Shown: positions 1-9,729, numbered from the stretch's first letter. The stretch is 64,000 nucleotides of DNA from Pelomonas parva (GCF_043555835.1 NZ_JBIGHV010000001.1:496001-560000); one strand, 5' to 3'. A program made the numbers and translations. The notes: a model not told the origin generated them from the sequence alone.

Positions 1-1730
1 GGCTCTCGCCCAGCGTCGGGTGCGGGTGGATGGTCTTGCCGATGTCCACCGCGTCCGCGCCCATTTCGATGGCCAGCGCGATCTCGCCGATCATGTCGCC
101 GGCATGCGTGCCGACGATGCCGCCGCCGATGATGCGGTGGCTTTCTTCGTCGAACAGCAGCTTGGTGAAGCCCTCGTCGCGGCCATTCGCAATCGCACGG
201 CCCGAGGCCGTCCACGGGAACAGGCCCTTGGTGACCTTGATGCCCTTGGCCTTGGCCTCGTCCTCAGTGATGCCCACCCAGGCCACCTCGGGGTCGGTGT
301 AGGCCACGCTGGGAATCACGCGGGCGTCGAACTGGCTCTTCTTGAGCTTCTCGTCGCCCAGCAGTTCACCGGCAATGACTTCCGCCGCGACGTGGCCCTC
401 GTGCACCGCCTTGTGGGCCAGCATGGGCTGGCCGACGATGTCGCCGATGGCGAACACGCTCGGCACATTGGTGCGCATCTGCACGTCGACCGGGATGAAG
501 CCGCGGTCGGTCACTGCGACACCGGCATTCTCGGCAGCGATCTTCTTGCCATTGGGCGTGCGGCCCACGGCTTGCAGGACCAGGTCATAGCGCTGCGGCT
601 CTTTCGGGGCGCCCTCGCCTTCGAAGGTGACCCAGATGCCGTCCGGCTTGGCTTCGGCGCCGACCGTCTTCGTGTTCAACATGATGTTGTCGAAGCGGTG
701 CGCGTTGAACTTCTGCCAGACCTTGACGAGGTCGCGGTCGGCGCCGGTCATCAGCGTGGGCAGCATTTCGACCACATCCAGGCGCGAGCCCAGCGTGGAA
801 TACACGGTGCCCATCTCCAGGCCGATGATGCCGCCGCCGACGATGAGCATCTTCTCGGCTTCGACCTGCATCTCCAGCGCGCCGGTCGAGTCGACGATGC
901 GCGGGTCGTCGGGCAGAAAGGGCAGGCGCACGGCCTGCGAGCCGGCCGCGATGATGAGGCGCTTGAAGGCGACGGTCTGCACCGCGCCGGTCTTGGCCTG
1001 GCCCGTCGCGCCCTCGGTCGCCTCGACCTTCAGGTGCTGGGCGTCCACCAGAGAGCCGACGCCGCGCAGCACGGTCACCTTGCGCATCTTGGCCATGGCC
1101 GCGAGGCCGCCGGTCAGCTTGCCGGTCACCTTGTTCTTGTGCGCGCGCAGCTTGGCGATGTCGACCTCGGGCTCGCCGAAGGCCACGCCCAGGTCGGCCA
1201 TGTGGCTGACTTCGTCCATGACGGCCGCCACGTGCAGCAGCGCCTTGGACGGGATGCAGCCGACGTTCAGGCAGACGCCGCCGAGCGTGGCGTATCGCTC
1301 GACGAGGGCGACCTTGAGGCCCAGGTCGGCCGCGCGGAAGGCAGCTGAGTAGCCGCCGGGGCCGCCGCCGAGGACGACGAGGTCGAAGGCCTGGTCGGCG
1401 CTGCCCGAGTAGGTTGCGGCGACCGGGGCCGGTGCGGCGGCCACAGGTGCCGGTGCAGGCGTGGCAGGAGCCGGGGCGGGAGCGGCCGCTTCAGCCGACT
1501 CCAGCGTCAGCACGACCGAGCCCTTCTTGACCTTGTCGCCGACCTTGACGCGCAGCTCCTTCACCACACCGGCGGACGACGACGGGATCTCCATCGATGC
1601 CTTGTCGCTTTCGACGGTGATGAGGCTCTGCTCGACCTTGACGGTGTCGCCGGCCTTCACCAGCACCTCGATGACGCCGACTTCGTCGAAGTCGCCAATG
1701 TCCGGAACTTGAACTTCAATGGTTGCCATG
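1..1730 (-). CDS. lpdA: Dihydrolipoyl dehydrogenase (E3 of pyruvate dehydrogenase) with N-terminal lipoyl domain, 3' end cut by window
   Basis: E3 re-oxidises the dihydrolipoyl groups of the pyruvate dehydrogenase complex with FAD and NAD+. The translation starts with a lipoyl domain (residues about 1-75, lipoyl-lysine context VESDKASMEI), then an Ala/Pro linker. The FAD-binding motif GGGPGGYSA and the redox disulfide motif GGVCLNVGCIPSK follow, then a second Rossmann motif (GGGIIGLEMG) and GRTPNG. The C-terminal dimerisation part runs to HPHPTLGE at the window edge, so only the last residues are missing. The ATG at 1728-1730 has an upstream GGAG and lies 11 bases after the aceF stop, so it is the third gene of an aceE-aceF-lpdA operon. 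An E3 with its own lipoyl domain is known from betaproteobacteria. Confidence 0.95.
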
Positions 1731-1741
1731 AGTCCAGCTCC

Positions 1742-3400
1742 TTACAGCGCGATCCGACGGAAGTCGGACAGCAGCGACGCGAAGTAGACGTTGAAGCGAG
1801 CCGCAGCCGCGCCGTCGATGACGCGGTGGTCCCACGACAGCGACAGCGGCAGGATCAGGCGCGGCTGGAAGGCCTTGCCATCCCAGACGGGCTCGATGCT
1901 GCTCTTGCAGACGCCCATGATGGCCACTTCAGGCGCGTTGATGATGGGCGTGAAGTACTTGCCGCCGATGCCGCCGAGCGACGAGATCGAGAAGCAGCCG
2001 CCGCTCATGTCGGCCGGGCCCAGCTTGCCGTCGCGGGCCTTCTTGGCCAGCTCGCCCATTTCCTGGGTGATCTGGAAGATGCCCTTCTTGTCGGCGTCCT
2101 TGATGACGGGCACGACCAGGCCGTTGGGCGTGTCCGCCGCGAAGCCGATGTGGAAGAACTGCTTCAGCACCAGCGTGTCGCCGTCCAGCGAGCTGTTGAA
2201 CTCGGGGAACTTCTTCAGCGCCGCGACGGCCGCCTTGATCATGAAGGCGAGCATCGTGACCTTGATGCCGGCCTTCTCGTTCTCCTTGTTCAGCTGGACG
2301 CGGAAGGCTTCCAGCTCGGTGATGTCCGCGTCGTCATGGTTGGTGACGTGCGGGATGACCACCCAGTTGCGATGCAGGTTGGCGCCCGAGATCTTCTTGA
2401 TGCGGGACAGCTCCTTGCGCTCGACCGGGCCGAACTTCTCGAAGTCGACCTTGGGCCAGGCCAGCACGGACAGGCCGCCACCAGCGCCGCCCGCAGCGGG
2501 TGCGGGTGCGACGGCCTTCTGCGCGGCAGTCTGCACCGAGCCGGACATGACGGCCTTGACGAAGCCCTGCACGTCGCTCTCGACGATGCGGCCCTTGGCA
2601 CCCGTGCCCTTCACTTCGTCCAACGGAACGCCCAGCTCGCGGGCGAGCTTGCGGATGGTGGGCGAGGCGTGGGGCAGCTTGCCGGTGGGCGCGGTGGGCT
2701 GGTGCGGCGGCAGCGCGGCCGTGGGTACGGCCTTGGCTTCTGCGGGTGCGGCAGCGGCGGCAGGCGCAGCAGCGGCAGGAGCCGGCGCCGCAGCAGCGGG
2801 TGCAGGTGCGGGCGCAGCACCGCCTGTGGCGGCGACGCGGGCCAGCGCCGAACCCTTCTTCACCTTGTCGCCGACCTTGACCAGCAACTCCTCGACGACG
2901 CCGGCATGCGACGACGGAATCTCCATCGAGGCCTTGTCGCTCTCGACGGTGATGAGGCTCTGCTCGACCTTGACGGTGTCGCCGACCTTGACCAGCACTT
3001 CGATGACGGCCACTTCGTCGAAGTCGCCGATGTCTGGCACCTCGATGGTGACGGGGCCGCTGCTCTGGACCGGGGCCGCGGCAGGGGCGGGTGCGGCAAC
3101 CGGAGCCGCCGCAGGCGCCGCAGCGGCAGGCGCCGGCGCTGCGGCCGCCGGCGCGGCAGCGCCCTCGCCTTCGACGATCACCACGACGCTGCCCTGCTTG
3201 ACCTTGTCGCCCACGGCGACCTTGATCTCCTTGACGACGCCGGCCTGCGACGACGGAATCTCCATCGATGCCTTGTCGCTTTCGACGGTGATCAGGCTTT
3301 GCTCGACCTTGACGGTGTCGCCCACCTTGACCAGCACCTCGATGACGCCGACCTCGTCGAAATCGCCAATGTCGGGAACCTTGACTTCAACCAATGCCAT
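1742..3400 (-). CDS. aceF: Dihydrolipoamide acetyltransferase (E2 of pyruvate dehydrogenase), two lipoyl domains
   Basis: E2 core of the pyruvate dehydrogenase complex; it transfers acetyl groups from lipoamide to CoA. The 552-residue protein has two N-terminal lipoyl domains (about 1-75 and 118-195, both with VESDKASMEIPSS around the lipoyl lysine) joined by Ala/Pro-rich flexible linkers. A peripheral subunit-binding domain follows (SPTIRKLARELGV...GTGAKGRI), then the catalytic domain, which ends with the acyltransferase motif LSWDHRVIDGA. I chose the ATG at 3398-3400 because AGGAG lies 8 bases upstream and it opens directly into MALVEVKVPDIG; an in-frame TTG upstream would add 21 residues without lipoyl-domain character. 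Located between aceE and lpdA, same strand. Confidence 0.97.
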   Translation of the reverse strand: MALVEVKVPDIGDFDEVGVIEVLVKVGDTVKVEQSLITVESDKASMEIPSSQAGVVKEIKVAVGDKVKQGSVVVIVEGEGAAAPAAAAPAPAAAAPAAAPVAAPAPAAAPVQSSGPVTIEVPDIGDFDEVAVIEVLVKVGDTVKVEQSLITVESDKASMEIPSSHAGVVEELLVKVGDKVKKGSALARVAATGGAAPAPAPAAAAPAPAAAAPAAAAAPAEAKAVPTAALPPHQPTAPTGKLPHASPTIRKLARELGVPLDEVKGTGAKGRIVESDVQGFVKAVMSGSVQTAAQKAVAPAPAAGGAGGGLSVLAWPKVDFEKFGPVERKELSRIKKISGANLHRNWVVIPHVTNHDDADITELEAFRVQLNKENEKAGIKVTMLAFMIKAAVAALKKFPEFNSSLDGDTLVLKQFFHIGFAADTPNGLVVPVIKDADKKGIFQITQEMGELAKKARDGKLGPADMSGGCFSISSLGGIGGKYFTPIINAPEVAIMGVCKSSIEPVWDGKAFQPRLILPLSLSWDHRVIDGAAAARFNVYFASLLSDFRRIAL

Positions 3401-3419
3401 GTCTTTATCTCCTAGCCAG

Positions 3420-3463
3420 TTGGGGACAGAGCTACTCGCTTCGCTCGGGCGGTCTGTCCCCAA
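3420..3463. repeat. Inverted repeat in the aceE-aceF gap
   Basis: Perfect 11-bp arms TTGGGGACAGA (3420-3430) and TCTGTCCCCAA (3453-3463) flank a 22-base loop that itself contains a short CGCT-TCG-CTCG dyad. The element fills most of the 78-base gap between the aceE stop and the aceF start, and would form a stem-loop in the operon mRNA just upstream of the aceF ribosome-binding site. There is no T-run, so it is not a typical terminator. It could be a dispersed palindromic repeat or an mRNA processing/stability element; I see no second copy in this window. Confidence 0.7.
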
Positions 3464-3478
3464 AGCCTTTTTGATTGC

Positions 3479-6187
3479 TTATGCGTACAGAGGATTGATC
3501 TTGTTGGCGTCGATGCCGTACTTGGCAATCGCCTCGGCCACCTTGGCGACTGGAATCGCGCCGTCATCGGCCAGCGCCTTCAGCGCGGCGACGACGATGT
3601 AATGGCGGTTGACCTCGAAGTGCGCACGCAGCTTGGAGCGGAAGTCCGAACGGCCAAAACCGTCCGTGCCCAGCACCTTGTACGAGCGGCCGCGCGGGAT
3701 GAAGGCGCGAATCTGCTCGGCGTAGTTCTTCATGTAGTCGGTGGACGCGATGACCGGGCCCTTGGTCTGGCCCAACTGCTGGGTCACGAACGGCACGCAG
3801 GCCAGTTCGGTCGGGTGCAGCAGGTTCCAGCGCTCGGCGTTCTGGCCGTCGCGGGCCAGCTCGTTGAAGCTCGGACAGCTCCACACGTTGGCACCCACGC
3901 CCCACTCTGCTTCCAGCAGCTTCTTGGCAGCCTGGCTTTCGCGCAGGATGGTGCCGGAGCCCAGCAGGTTGACGGTCAGAGGCTGGGCCGCATCGGCCTC
4001 TTCCAGCAGGTACATGCCCTTGAGGATGTGCTCCTCGGTGCCGGCCTTCAGGCCCGGCATCGGGTAGTTCTCGTTCAGCAGGGTGATGTAGTAGTAGACG
4101 TTTTCCTGGTCTTCCACCATGCGCTTCAGGCCGCGCTGCATGATGACGGCGACTTCGTGCGCGAAGGTCGGGTCATAGGACACGCAGTTGGGGATGGTGC
4201 CGGCCAGGATGTGGCTGTGGCCGTCTTCGTGCTGCAGGCCTTCGCCGTTCAACGTCGTGCGGCCGGACGTGCCGCCTAGCAGGAAGCCACGGGCCTGCAT
4301 GTCGCCCGCCGCCCAGGCCAGGTCGCCGATGCGCTGGAAGCCGAACATCGAGTAGTAGACGTAGAACGGGATCATCACGCGGTTGTTCGTCGAGTACGAC
4401 GTCGCCGCAGCGATCCAGCTGGCCATGCCGCCGGCCTCGTTGATGCCTTCCTGCAGGATCTGACCGGCCTTGTCCTCGCGGTAGTACATGACCTGGTCCT
4501 TGTCGACCGGCGTGTAGTTCTGACCTGCGGGGTTGTAGATGCCGATCTGGCGGAACAGGCCTTCCATGCCGAAGGTGCGCGCCTCGTCGACGAGGATGGG
4601 CACCGTGCGCGGGCCCAGTTCCTTGTCGCGCAGCAGCGTCGTCAGGAAGCGCACATAGGCCTGGGTCGTCGAGATCTCGCGGCCCTCGGCGGTCGGGTCC
4701 AGCACGGCCTGGAAGGTGGCCAGGTCGGGCACCTTCAGGTTCTCGTCGGTCTTGGCGCGGCGCTTGGGCAGGTAGCCGCCCAGCGCGTTGCGGCGCTCGT
4801 GCAGGTACTTCAGTTCCTGCGAGCCTTCCGGCGGCTGGTAGAACGGGATCTTGGGCAGGTCTTCATCCGACACCGGGATGTTGAAGCGGTCGCGCATGGC
4901 GCGGATGTCGTCGTCCTGCAGCTTCTTGGTCTGGTGGGCGGTGTTCTTGCCTTCACCGATCTTGCCCATGCCGAAGCCCTTGACGGTCTTCACGAGCAGC
5001 ACCGACGGCTGGCCAACGGTGTTGACGGCCTTGTGATACGCCGCGTAGACCTTCTGCGGGTCGTGGCCGCCGCGCTGCAGGCGCCAGATGTCCTCGTCGC
5101 TCATCTTGGAGACGAGTTCCAGCAGCTTGGGGTGCTTGCCGAAGAAGTTCTTGCGCACGAAGGCGCCGTCGTTGGCCTTCATGGCCTGGTAGTCACCGTC
5201 GACGGTCTCCATCATGACCTTGCGCAGCAGCTCGTCCTTGTCGCGCGCCAGCAGCGGGTCCCAGTAGCCGCCCCAGATCAGCTTGATGACGTTCCAGCCG
5301 GCACCGCGGAACTCGCCTTCGAGTTCTTGAATGATCTTGCCGTTGCCGCGCACCGGGCCGTCCAGGCGCTGCAGGTTGCAGTTGACGACGAAGATCAGGT
5401 TGTCAAGCTTCTCGCGTGCGGCGAGACCAATCGCGCCCAGCGATTCCGGCTCGTCCATCTCGCCGTCGCCCAGGAACACCCAGACCTTGCGCTTGCTCGT
5501 GTCGGCAATGCCGCGGGCGTGCAGGTACTTCAGGAAGCGCGCCTGGTAGATGGCCATCAAGGGGCCCAGGCCCATCGAGACGGTGGGGAACTGCCAGAAC
5601 TCGGGCATCAGCTTCGGGTGCGGATAGCTGGACAGGCCCTTGCCGTCGACTTCCTGGCGGAAGTTGATCAGCTGTTCTTCGGTGATGCGGCCTTCCATGA
5701 AGGCGCGGGCGTAGATGCCGGGGGCGCTGTGGCCCTGGATGTAGAGCAGGTCGCCGCCGTGCACGCCGTCGTCGGCATGCCAGAAGTGGTTGAAGCCGCA
5801 ACCGAGCATCGTCGCCAGCGAGGCGAAGGAGCTGATGTGGCCGCCCAGGTCACCACCGTCTTCGGGGTTGTGCTTGTTGGCGCGCACCACCATCGCCATG
5901 GCGTTCCAGCGCATGTAGGCGCGCAGGCGCTCCTCGATCTCGATGTTGCCGGGGAAGCGTTCTTCCTGGTCGGTCGGGATGGTGTTGACGTAGGCGGTGT
6001 TGGCCGAGAACGGCACCTCGATGCCGGCCTGGCGGGCGTGATCGATCAGGGTTTCGAGCAGGAAGTGGGCGCGGTCGCCGCCCTCCTCGCCGATGACGGC
6101 CGAGAGGGCATCCAGCCACTCACGGGTTTCCGTCGGATCTTTGTCATTCGCGGCGGCGCCGAGAAATTCTTGCGGCTGGGCGGACAT
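3479..6187 (-). CDS. aceE: Pyruvate dehydrogenase E1 component (homodimeric type)
   Basis: Thiamine-diphosphate-dependent decarboxylase that feeds acetyl groups to the E2 lipoyl domains. At 902 residues it has the length of the single-chain E1 of Gram-negative bacteria rather than the alpha/beta type. The thiamine-diphosphate/Mg motif is visible as GDGEMDEPES...NLIFVVNCNLQRLDGPVRGNGK, and the N-terminal part has the family-typical stretches GGHISSFAS and HFWHADDGVHGGD. The ATG at 6185-6187 has GGAG about 9 bases upstream. It is the first gene of the operon, followed 78 bases later by aceF, and is divergent from the sensor kinase gene at 6336. Confidence 0.97.
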   Translation of the reverse strand: MSAQPQEFLGAAANDKDPTETREWLDALSAVIGEEGGDRAHFLLETLIDHARQAGIEVPFSANTAYVNTIPTDQEERFPGNIEIEERLRAYMRWNAMAMVVRANKHNPEDGGDLGGHISSFASLATMLGCGFNHFWHADDGVHGGDLLYIQGHSAPGIYARAFMEGRITEEQLINFRQEVDGKGLSSYPHPKLMPEFWQFPTVSMGLGPLMAIYQARFLKYLHARGIADTSKRKVWVFLGDGEMDEPESLGAIGLAAREKLDNLIFVVNCNLQRLDGPVRGNGKIIQELEGEFRGAGWNVIKLIWGGYWDPLLARDKDELLRKVMMETVDGDYQAMKANDGAFVRKNFFGKHPKLLELVSKMSDEDIWRLQRGGHDPQKVYAAYHKAVNTVGQPSVLLVKTVKGFGMGKIGEGKNTAHQTKKLQDDDIRAMRDRFNIPVSDEDLPKIPFYQPPEGSQELKYLHERRNALGGYLPKRRAKTDENLKVPDLATFQAVLDPTAEGREISTTQAYVRFLTTLLRDKELGPRTVPILVDEARTFGMEGLFRQIGIYNPAGQNYTPVDKDQVMYYREDKAGQILQEGINEAGGMASWIAAATSYSTNNRVMIPFYVYYSMFGFQRIGDLAWAAGDMQARGFLLGGTSGRTTLNGEGLQHEDGHSHILAGTIPNCVSYDPTFAHEVAVIMQRGLKRMVEDQENVYYYITLLNENYPMPGLKAGTEEHILKGMYLLEEADAAQPLTVNLLGSGTILRESQAAKKLLEAEWGVGANVWSCPSFNELARDGQNAERWNLLHPTELACVPFVTQQLGQTKGPVIASTDYMKNYAEQIRAFIPRGRSYKVLGTDGFGRSDFRSKLRAHFEVNRHYIVVAALKALADDGAIPVAKVAEAIAKYGIDANKINPLYA

Positions 6188-6335
6188 GGCCGGTCTCCTT
6201 CAAGTGCCGCCTCTACGGGCAGCGGGGTGTTCTGACGAGGGCAAGCAGGCGCAGCGGCCGCGAGCGGGCGGAGTGTCTCACAAGTCATTGCCACTTCCCA
6301 AATGGCGCGAGACGATTTCTCATTATGAAATTACC
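6188..6335. promoter_or_regulatory. Divergent promoter region between aceE and the sensor kinase gene
   Basis: This 148-base gap must hold the promoters of the minus-strand pdh operon and of the plus-strand kinase. Its kinase-proximal end is A+T-rich compared with the surroundings and contains the small dyad ATTTC (6315-6319) / GAAAT (6327-6331). I cannot assign confident -35/-10 boxes, and there is no PdhR-type operator that I recognise. Confidence 0.35.
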
Positions 6336-8969
6336 ATGGCTCCCGCCGGCCCGGATAATTTGGCGATGGCCCTTGACCCGCACGCCCCCGAGACCCGCAC
6401 ACGCCGACAGCGCCTGCTGGCGCCCTGGCGCCGCCTGGTCGCCACCTGGTGGTTCCGGCAGTCGCCGTCGCGCCAGGACCGGCTGGCCACGCTGGGGCCG
6501 CTGATCTCGGTGCTGCTCTTCCTGGCGGCCATCATTTCGGCCTTCTGGTACCTGCGCAACGAGGAGATCGAGCGCGAGACCGAGTCCGTCAAGCGCGACA
6601 CCGAGATCGCCCAGCAGCAGATCCGCCTGCGCCTGATCGAGAACCAGGAACAGCTCGTGCGCATCGCGCGCGAAGTTGTCACCCGGCAGATCGACGCGCA
6701 CGAGTTCTCCGCCCAGGCCCAGGCCTTCGCGCGCGAGCGGCCCGAGCTGACGCATGTCACCTGGCTCAGCGCCAAGCGCGAGCGCCGCAGCAGCGTCGGC
6801 GCGGCCGGCCTGGCGGCTGATGGACTGATGTCGGCGGACGGCACCGACCCGTCCATGCCCGTCGCCAACCAGTCCAACGCCGCCGCGCTGGCCTTCGACG
6901 CCGCCAAGGAGAGGCGCCAGCCTGTCTACTCAGGCCCGTTCAGCGACGCCAACGGCACCACGGTCTTCCAACTGCACATCCCGCTGATCGACCGCGGCGG
7001 TTTCGGCGGCGTGCTGATCGCCGAGTACACCGTCGAGGCGCTGCTGCGCTATTACGTGCCCAGCGAGGTTTCCACTCGCCACAGCATCGCCGTGCTGGAC
7101 GCCTCGCGGGACCAGGTTGTCAGCAGCACGGTCACGCCCATGCCGGGTCAGGTCTTGCGCCGCGCCTCGCTGGTGCACGACGTGCCGCTGGCGCCCGCGC
7201 TGAACGGCCTGGTACTGCGCGGCCAGGGCTGGCGCACGTCCATCGGCCTCATCAACAACGCGCTGTTCTGGCTGGTGCTGGCGCTGGCCGGCATGACCGT
7301 GTGGATGCTGCTGGGCACCTGGCGCCACATGCGCCGGCGCACGCAGATCCAGAACGCGCTGACGCTGGAGACCAACTTCCGCCGCGCGATGGAAAACTCC
7401 ATGCTGACCGGCATGCGCGCCATGGACATGGACACGCGCATCACCTACGTGAACCCGGCCTTCTGCGCGATGACCGGCTTCTCGGAAGCCGACCTCGTCG
7501 GCCGCACGCCGCCCTATCCCTTCTGGCCCGCCGACCGCCGCGAGGAGAACGCGCGCCTGCTGCAGCAGGAACTGCAAGGCAAGAGCCCGTCGGGCGGCGT
7601 GGAGGTCAAGATTGCACGCAAGGACGGCTCGGCCTTCGATGCCCGCGTCTACGTCTCGCCGCTGGTGGACACGCGTGGCAAGCAGACCGGCTGGATGACC
7701 TCGATGACCAACATCACCGAGGCCAAGCGCGTGCGCGACCAGCTCTCTGCCTCGCACGAGCGCTTCACGACCGTGCTCGAAGGCCTGGACGCCGCCGTGT
7801 CCGTGTTGTCGGTGACGCCGCCCGAGCTGCTGTTCGCCAACCGCAGCTACCGCCTGTGGTTCGGTGCCGACCCGGCCGGCCATGCGCTGCTGGCCGGCGG
7901 CCAGCTGATGGGCACGACCAGCCGCCGTGGCGGCCTGGACGACGGTGCCGACGAGGTGGACGACTACTCCGGCCTGCCCTCCGAGGCGCTGACCGACATG
8001 GGCTCGGACCCGCGCGAGGTCTACGTCGAGTCGCTGGCCATGTGGTTCGACGTGCGCGCCCGCTACCTGCAATGGACCGACGGCCGCCTGGCGCAGATGC
8101 TGATCGCCACCGACATCACCATGCGCCGCGCTGCCGAGGCGCAGGCCGCGTTGCAGGCCGACAAGGCTCAGGTGACGAGCCGGCTGATGACCATGGGCGA
8201 GATGGCCTCCAGCGTCGCCCACGAGCTGAACCAGCCGCTGACGGCCATCACCAACTACTGCAACGGCATGGTCAGCCGCGTGCGCGCCGACAGCATCGAC
8301 AAGGAAGCGCTGATGGCCGCGCTGACCAAGACGGCCAAGCAGGCCGAGCGGGCCGGGCAGATCATTCACCGCATCCGCAACTTCGTGAAGCGCAGCGAGC
8401 CGCAGCGCCAGCCGGCCCACGCGGCCGACATCGTCGAGGACGCCGTGGAGCTGGCCGGCATCGAGCTGCGCCGCCGCAACGTCGCCATCCACACCTACGT
8501 CGCGCAGCGGCTGCCGCAGATGATGGTCGACCCCATCCTCATCGAGCAGGTGTTGATGAACCTGCTGAAGAACGCCGCCGAGGCCATCGACAACGCCTCT
8601 CTGCCCACCTCGCGCCGCCACATCGAGCTGCGCGTCGTGCCCAAGCACAGCGCCGAACTGGGCGGGCAGATCGAGTTCTCGGTGACCGACATGGGCCCGG
8701 GCCTGCCCGACGAAGTCATCGCCCGCATGTACGAGGCCTTCTTCTCGACCAAGGCCGATGGGCTGGGCATTGGCTTAGGGTTATGCCGGTCTATCGTCGA
8801 GTCCCACCAGGGCCGGATAAAAGCCGAGAACCTCTACAATGGATCGTTGGTCGTCGGGTGCCGATTCGCGTTCACGATCCCCGTCACCATCACGCCCGAA
8901 CACCTGCGTCAGGACCCCAACCCGGGTGCCGCCAGCAGCGCTCAGAGAACCGAACCCACCACACCATGA
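6336..8969 (+). CDS. Membrane PAS-domain sensor histidine kinase (FixL/DctB-like)
   Basis: Sensor of a two-component system. Visible layout: a basic N-terminus, transmembrane segment at about 53-73, a periplasmic region of about 230 residues, a second transmembrane segment at about 308-330, a PAS domain (from about 345; RITYVNPAFCAMTGFSEADLVG) with a PAC-like part, and a second weaker PAS. The HisKA domain has phospho-accepting His629 in SSVAHELNQPL, and the ATPase domain has N-box NLLKNAAEAI and G-box DGLGIGLGLC. The stop overlaps the start of the FixJ-like regulator by ATGA, so the two are a coupled pair. The signal is unknown. The start is uncertain: ATG at 6336 or 6366, neither with a clear ribosome-binding site. 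Confidence 0.88.
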   Translation: MAPAGPDNLAMALDPHAPETRTRRQRLLAPWRRLVATWWFRQSPSRQDRLATLGPLISVLLFLAAIISAFWYLRNEEIERETESVKRDTEIAQQQIRLRLIENQEQLVRIAREVVTRQIDAHEFSAQAQAFARERPELTHVTWLSAKRERRSSVGAAGLAADGLMSADGTDPSMPVANQSNAAALAFDAAKERRQPVYSGPFSDANGTTVFQLHIPLIDRGGFGGVLIAEYTVEALLRYYVPSEVSTRHSIAVLDASRDQVVSSTVTPMPGQVLRRASLVHDVPLAPALNGLVLRGQGWRTSIGLINNALFWLVLALAGMTVWMLLGTWRHMRRRTQIQNALTLETNFRRAMENSMLTGMRAMDMDTRITYVNPAFCAMTGFSEADLVGRTPPYPFWPADRREENARLLQQELQGKSPSGGVEVKIARKDGSAFDARVYVSPLVDTRGKQTGWMTSMTNITEAKRVRDQLSASHERFTTVLEGLDAAVSVLSVTPPELLFANRSYRLWFGADPAGHALLAGGQLMGTTSRRGGLDDGADEVDDYSGLPSEALTDMGSDPREVYVESLAMWFDVRARYLQWTDGRLAQMLIATDITMRRAAEAQAALQADKAQVTSRLMTMGEMASSVAHELNQPLTAITNYCNGMVSRVRADSIDKEALMAALTKTAKQAERAGQIIHRIRNFVKRSEPQRQPAHAADIVEDAVELAGIELRRRNVAIHTYVAQRLPQMMVDPILIEQVLMNLLKNAAEAIDNASLPTSRRHIELRVVPKHSAELGGQIEFSVTDMGPGLPDEVIARMYEAFFSTKADGLGIGLGLCRSIVESHQGRIKAENLYNGSLVVGCRFAFTIPVTITPEHLRQDPNPGAASSAQRTEPTTP

Positions 8970-9589
8970 GCTTGATCCCCAAGAAGGGCAATGTCTACGT
9001 TGTCGACGATGACGAGGCAGTTCGCGATTCACTGCAATGGCTGCTCGAAGGCAAGGACTACCGGGTCAAGTGCTTTGACTCGGCCGAATCCTTCCTGACA
9101 CGCTACGACCCCCGCGAGGTCGCCTGCCTGATCGCCGACATCCGCATGGACGGCATGACCGGCCTGGAACTGCAGGACCGCCTCATCGAGCGCAAGAGCC
9201 CGCTGCCCATCGTCTTCATCACCGGCCACGGCGACGTGCCCATGGCCGTGCAGACGATGAAGAAGGGCGCGATGGACTTCATCGAGAAGCCGTTCAAGGA
9301 AGAGGAACTGCTGGCCCTGGTGGAGCGCATGCTCGACCAGGCCCGCGAGGCCTTCTCCAGCCACCAGGAAGCCGCCAGCCGCGACGCGCTGCTGGCCCGC
9401 CTGACGACGCGCGAGGCGCAAGTGCTGGAGCGCATCGTCGCGGGTCGTCTGAACAAGCAGATCGCCGACGACCTCGGCATCAGCATCAAGACGGTGGAGG
9501 CGCACCGCGCCAACATCATGGAAAAGCTCAACGCCAACACGGTGGCGGACCTGCTCAAGATTGCCTTGGGCGCGACCGCCAAGGCTTGA
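8966..9589 (+). CDS. FixJ-family response regulator (receiver + LuxR-type HTH)
   Basis: DNA-binding partner of the preceding kinase. The 207-residue protein has a receiver domain (acidic pocket DDDEAVRDS, phospho-acceptor Asp58 in IADIRMDG, conserved Lys in FIEKPF). A LuxR-type helix-turn-helix follows at about 140-200 (LTTREAQVLERI...KQIADDLGISIKTVEAHR). The DctR/FixJ/TtrR family has exactly this layout and often controls respiration or carboxylate uptake, but nothing here fixes the regulon. The ATG at 8966 overlaps the kinase stop by four bases, and a strong intrinsic terminator follows at 9610. Confidence 0.93.
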   Translation: MSLIPKKGNVYVVDDDEAVRDSLQWLLEGKDYRVKCFDSAESFLTRYDPREVACLIADIRMDGMTGLELQDRLIERKSPLPIVFITGHGDVPMAVQTMKKGAMDFIEKPFKEEELLALVERMLDQAREAFSSHQEAASRDALLARLTTREAQVLERIVAGRLNKQIADDLGISIKTVEAHRANIMEKLNANTVADLLKIALGATAKA

Positions 9590-9609
9590 GTTCCACCTTC
9601 AGCCAAAAG

Positions 9610-9634
9610 GCCGCTGAACCCTCAGCGGCTTTTT
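9610..9634 (+). terminator. Intrinsic terminator after the FixJ-like regulator
   Basis: An 8-bp stem GCCGCTGA / TCAGCGGC with a 4-base loop is followed directly by TTTTT. It lies 20 bases downstream of the regulator stop and ends the two-component operon. Confidence 0.9.
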
Positions 9635-9650
9635 GCTTTCTGACTTTTGA

Positions 9651-9729
9651 AATGCAACCACAGAGACACAGAGGCACTGAGAAACAGCCTTTGAATTCCT
9701 CTGTGTCTCTGTGCCTCTGTGGTTGCATT
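9651..9729. repeat. Large imperfect palindrome of the CACAGAG type upstream of folD
   Basis: Two 31-base arms, 9651-9681 and 9699-9729, are reverse complements at 28 of 31 positions. They start with AATGCAACCACAGAG and are built of CACAGAG/CTCTGTG units, around a 17-base A+T-richer loop. The element lies between the terminator of the preceding operon and the folD start (15 bases before the ATG), so it would fold at or near the 5' end of the folD mRNA. It has no coding potential I trust. Similar CACAGAGGCACAGAG palindromes are, as I recall, scattered in many bacterial genomes; I see one copy here. Confidence 0.85.
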
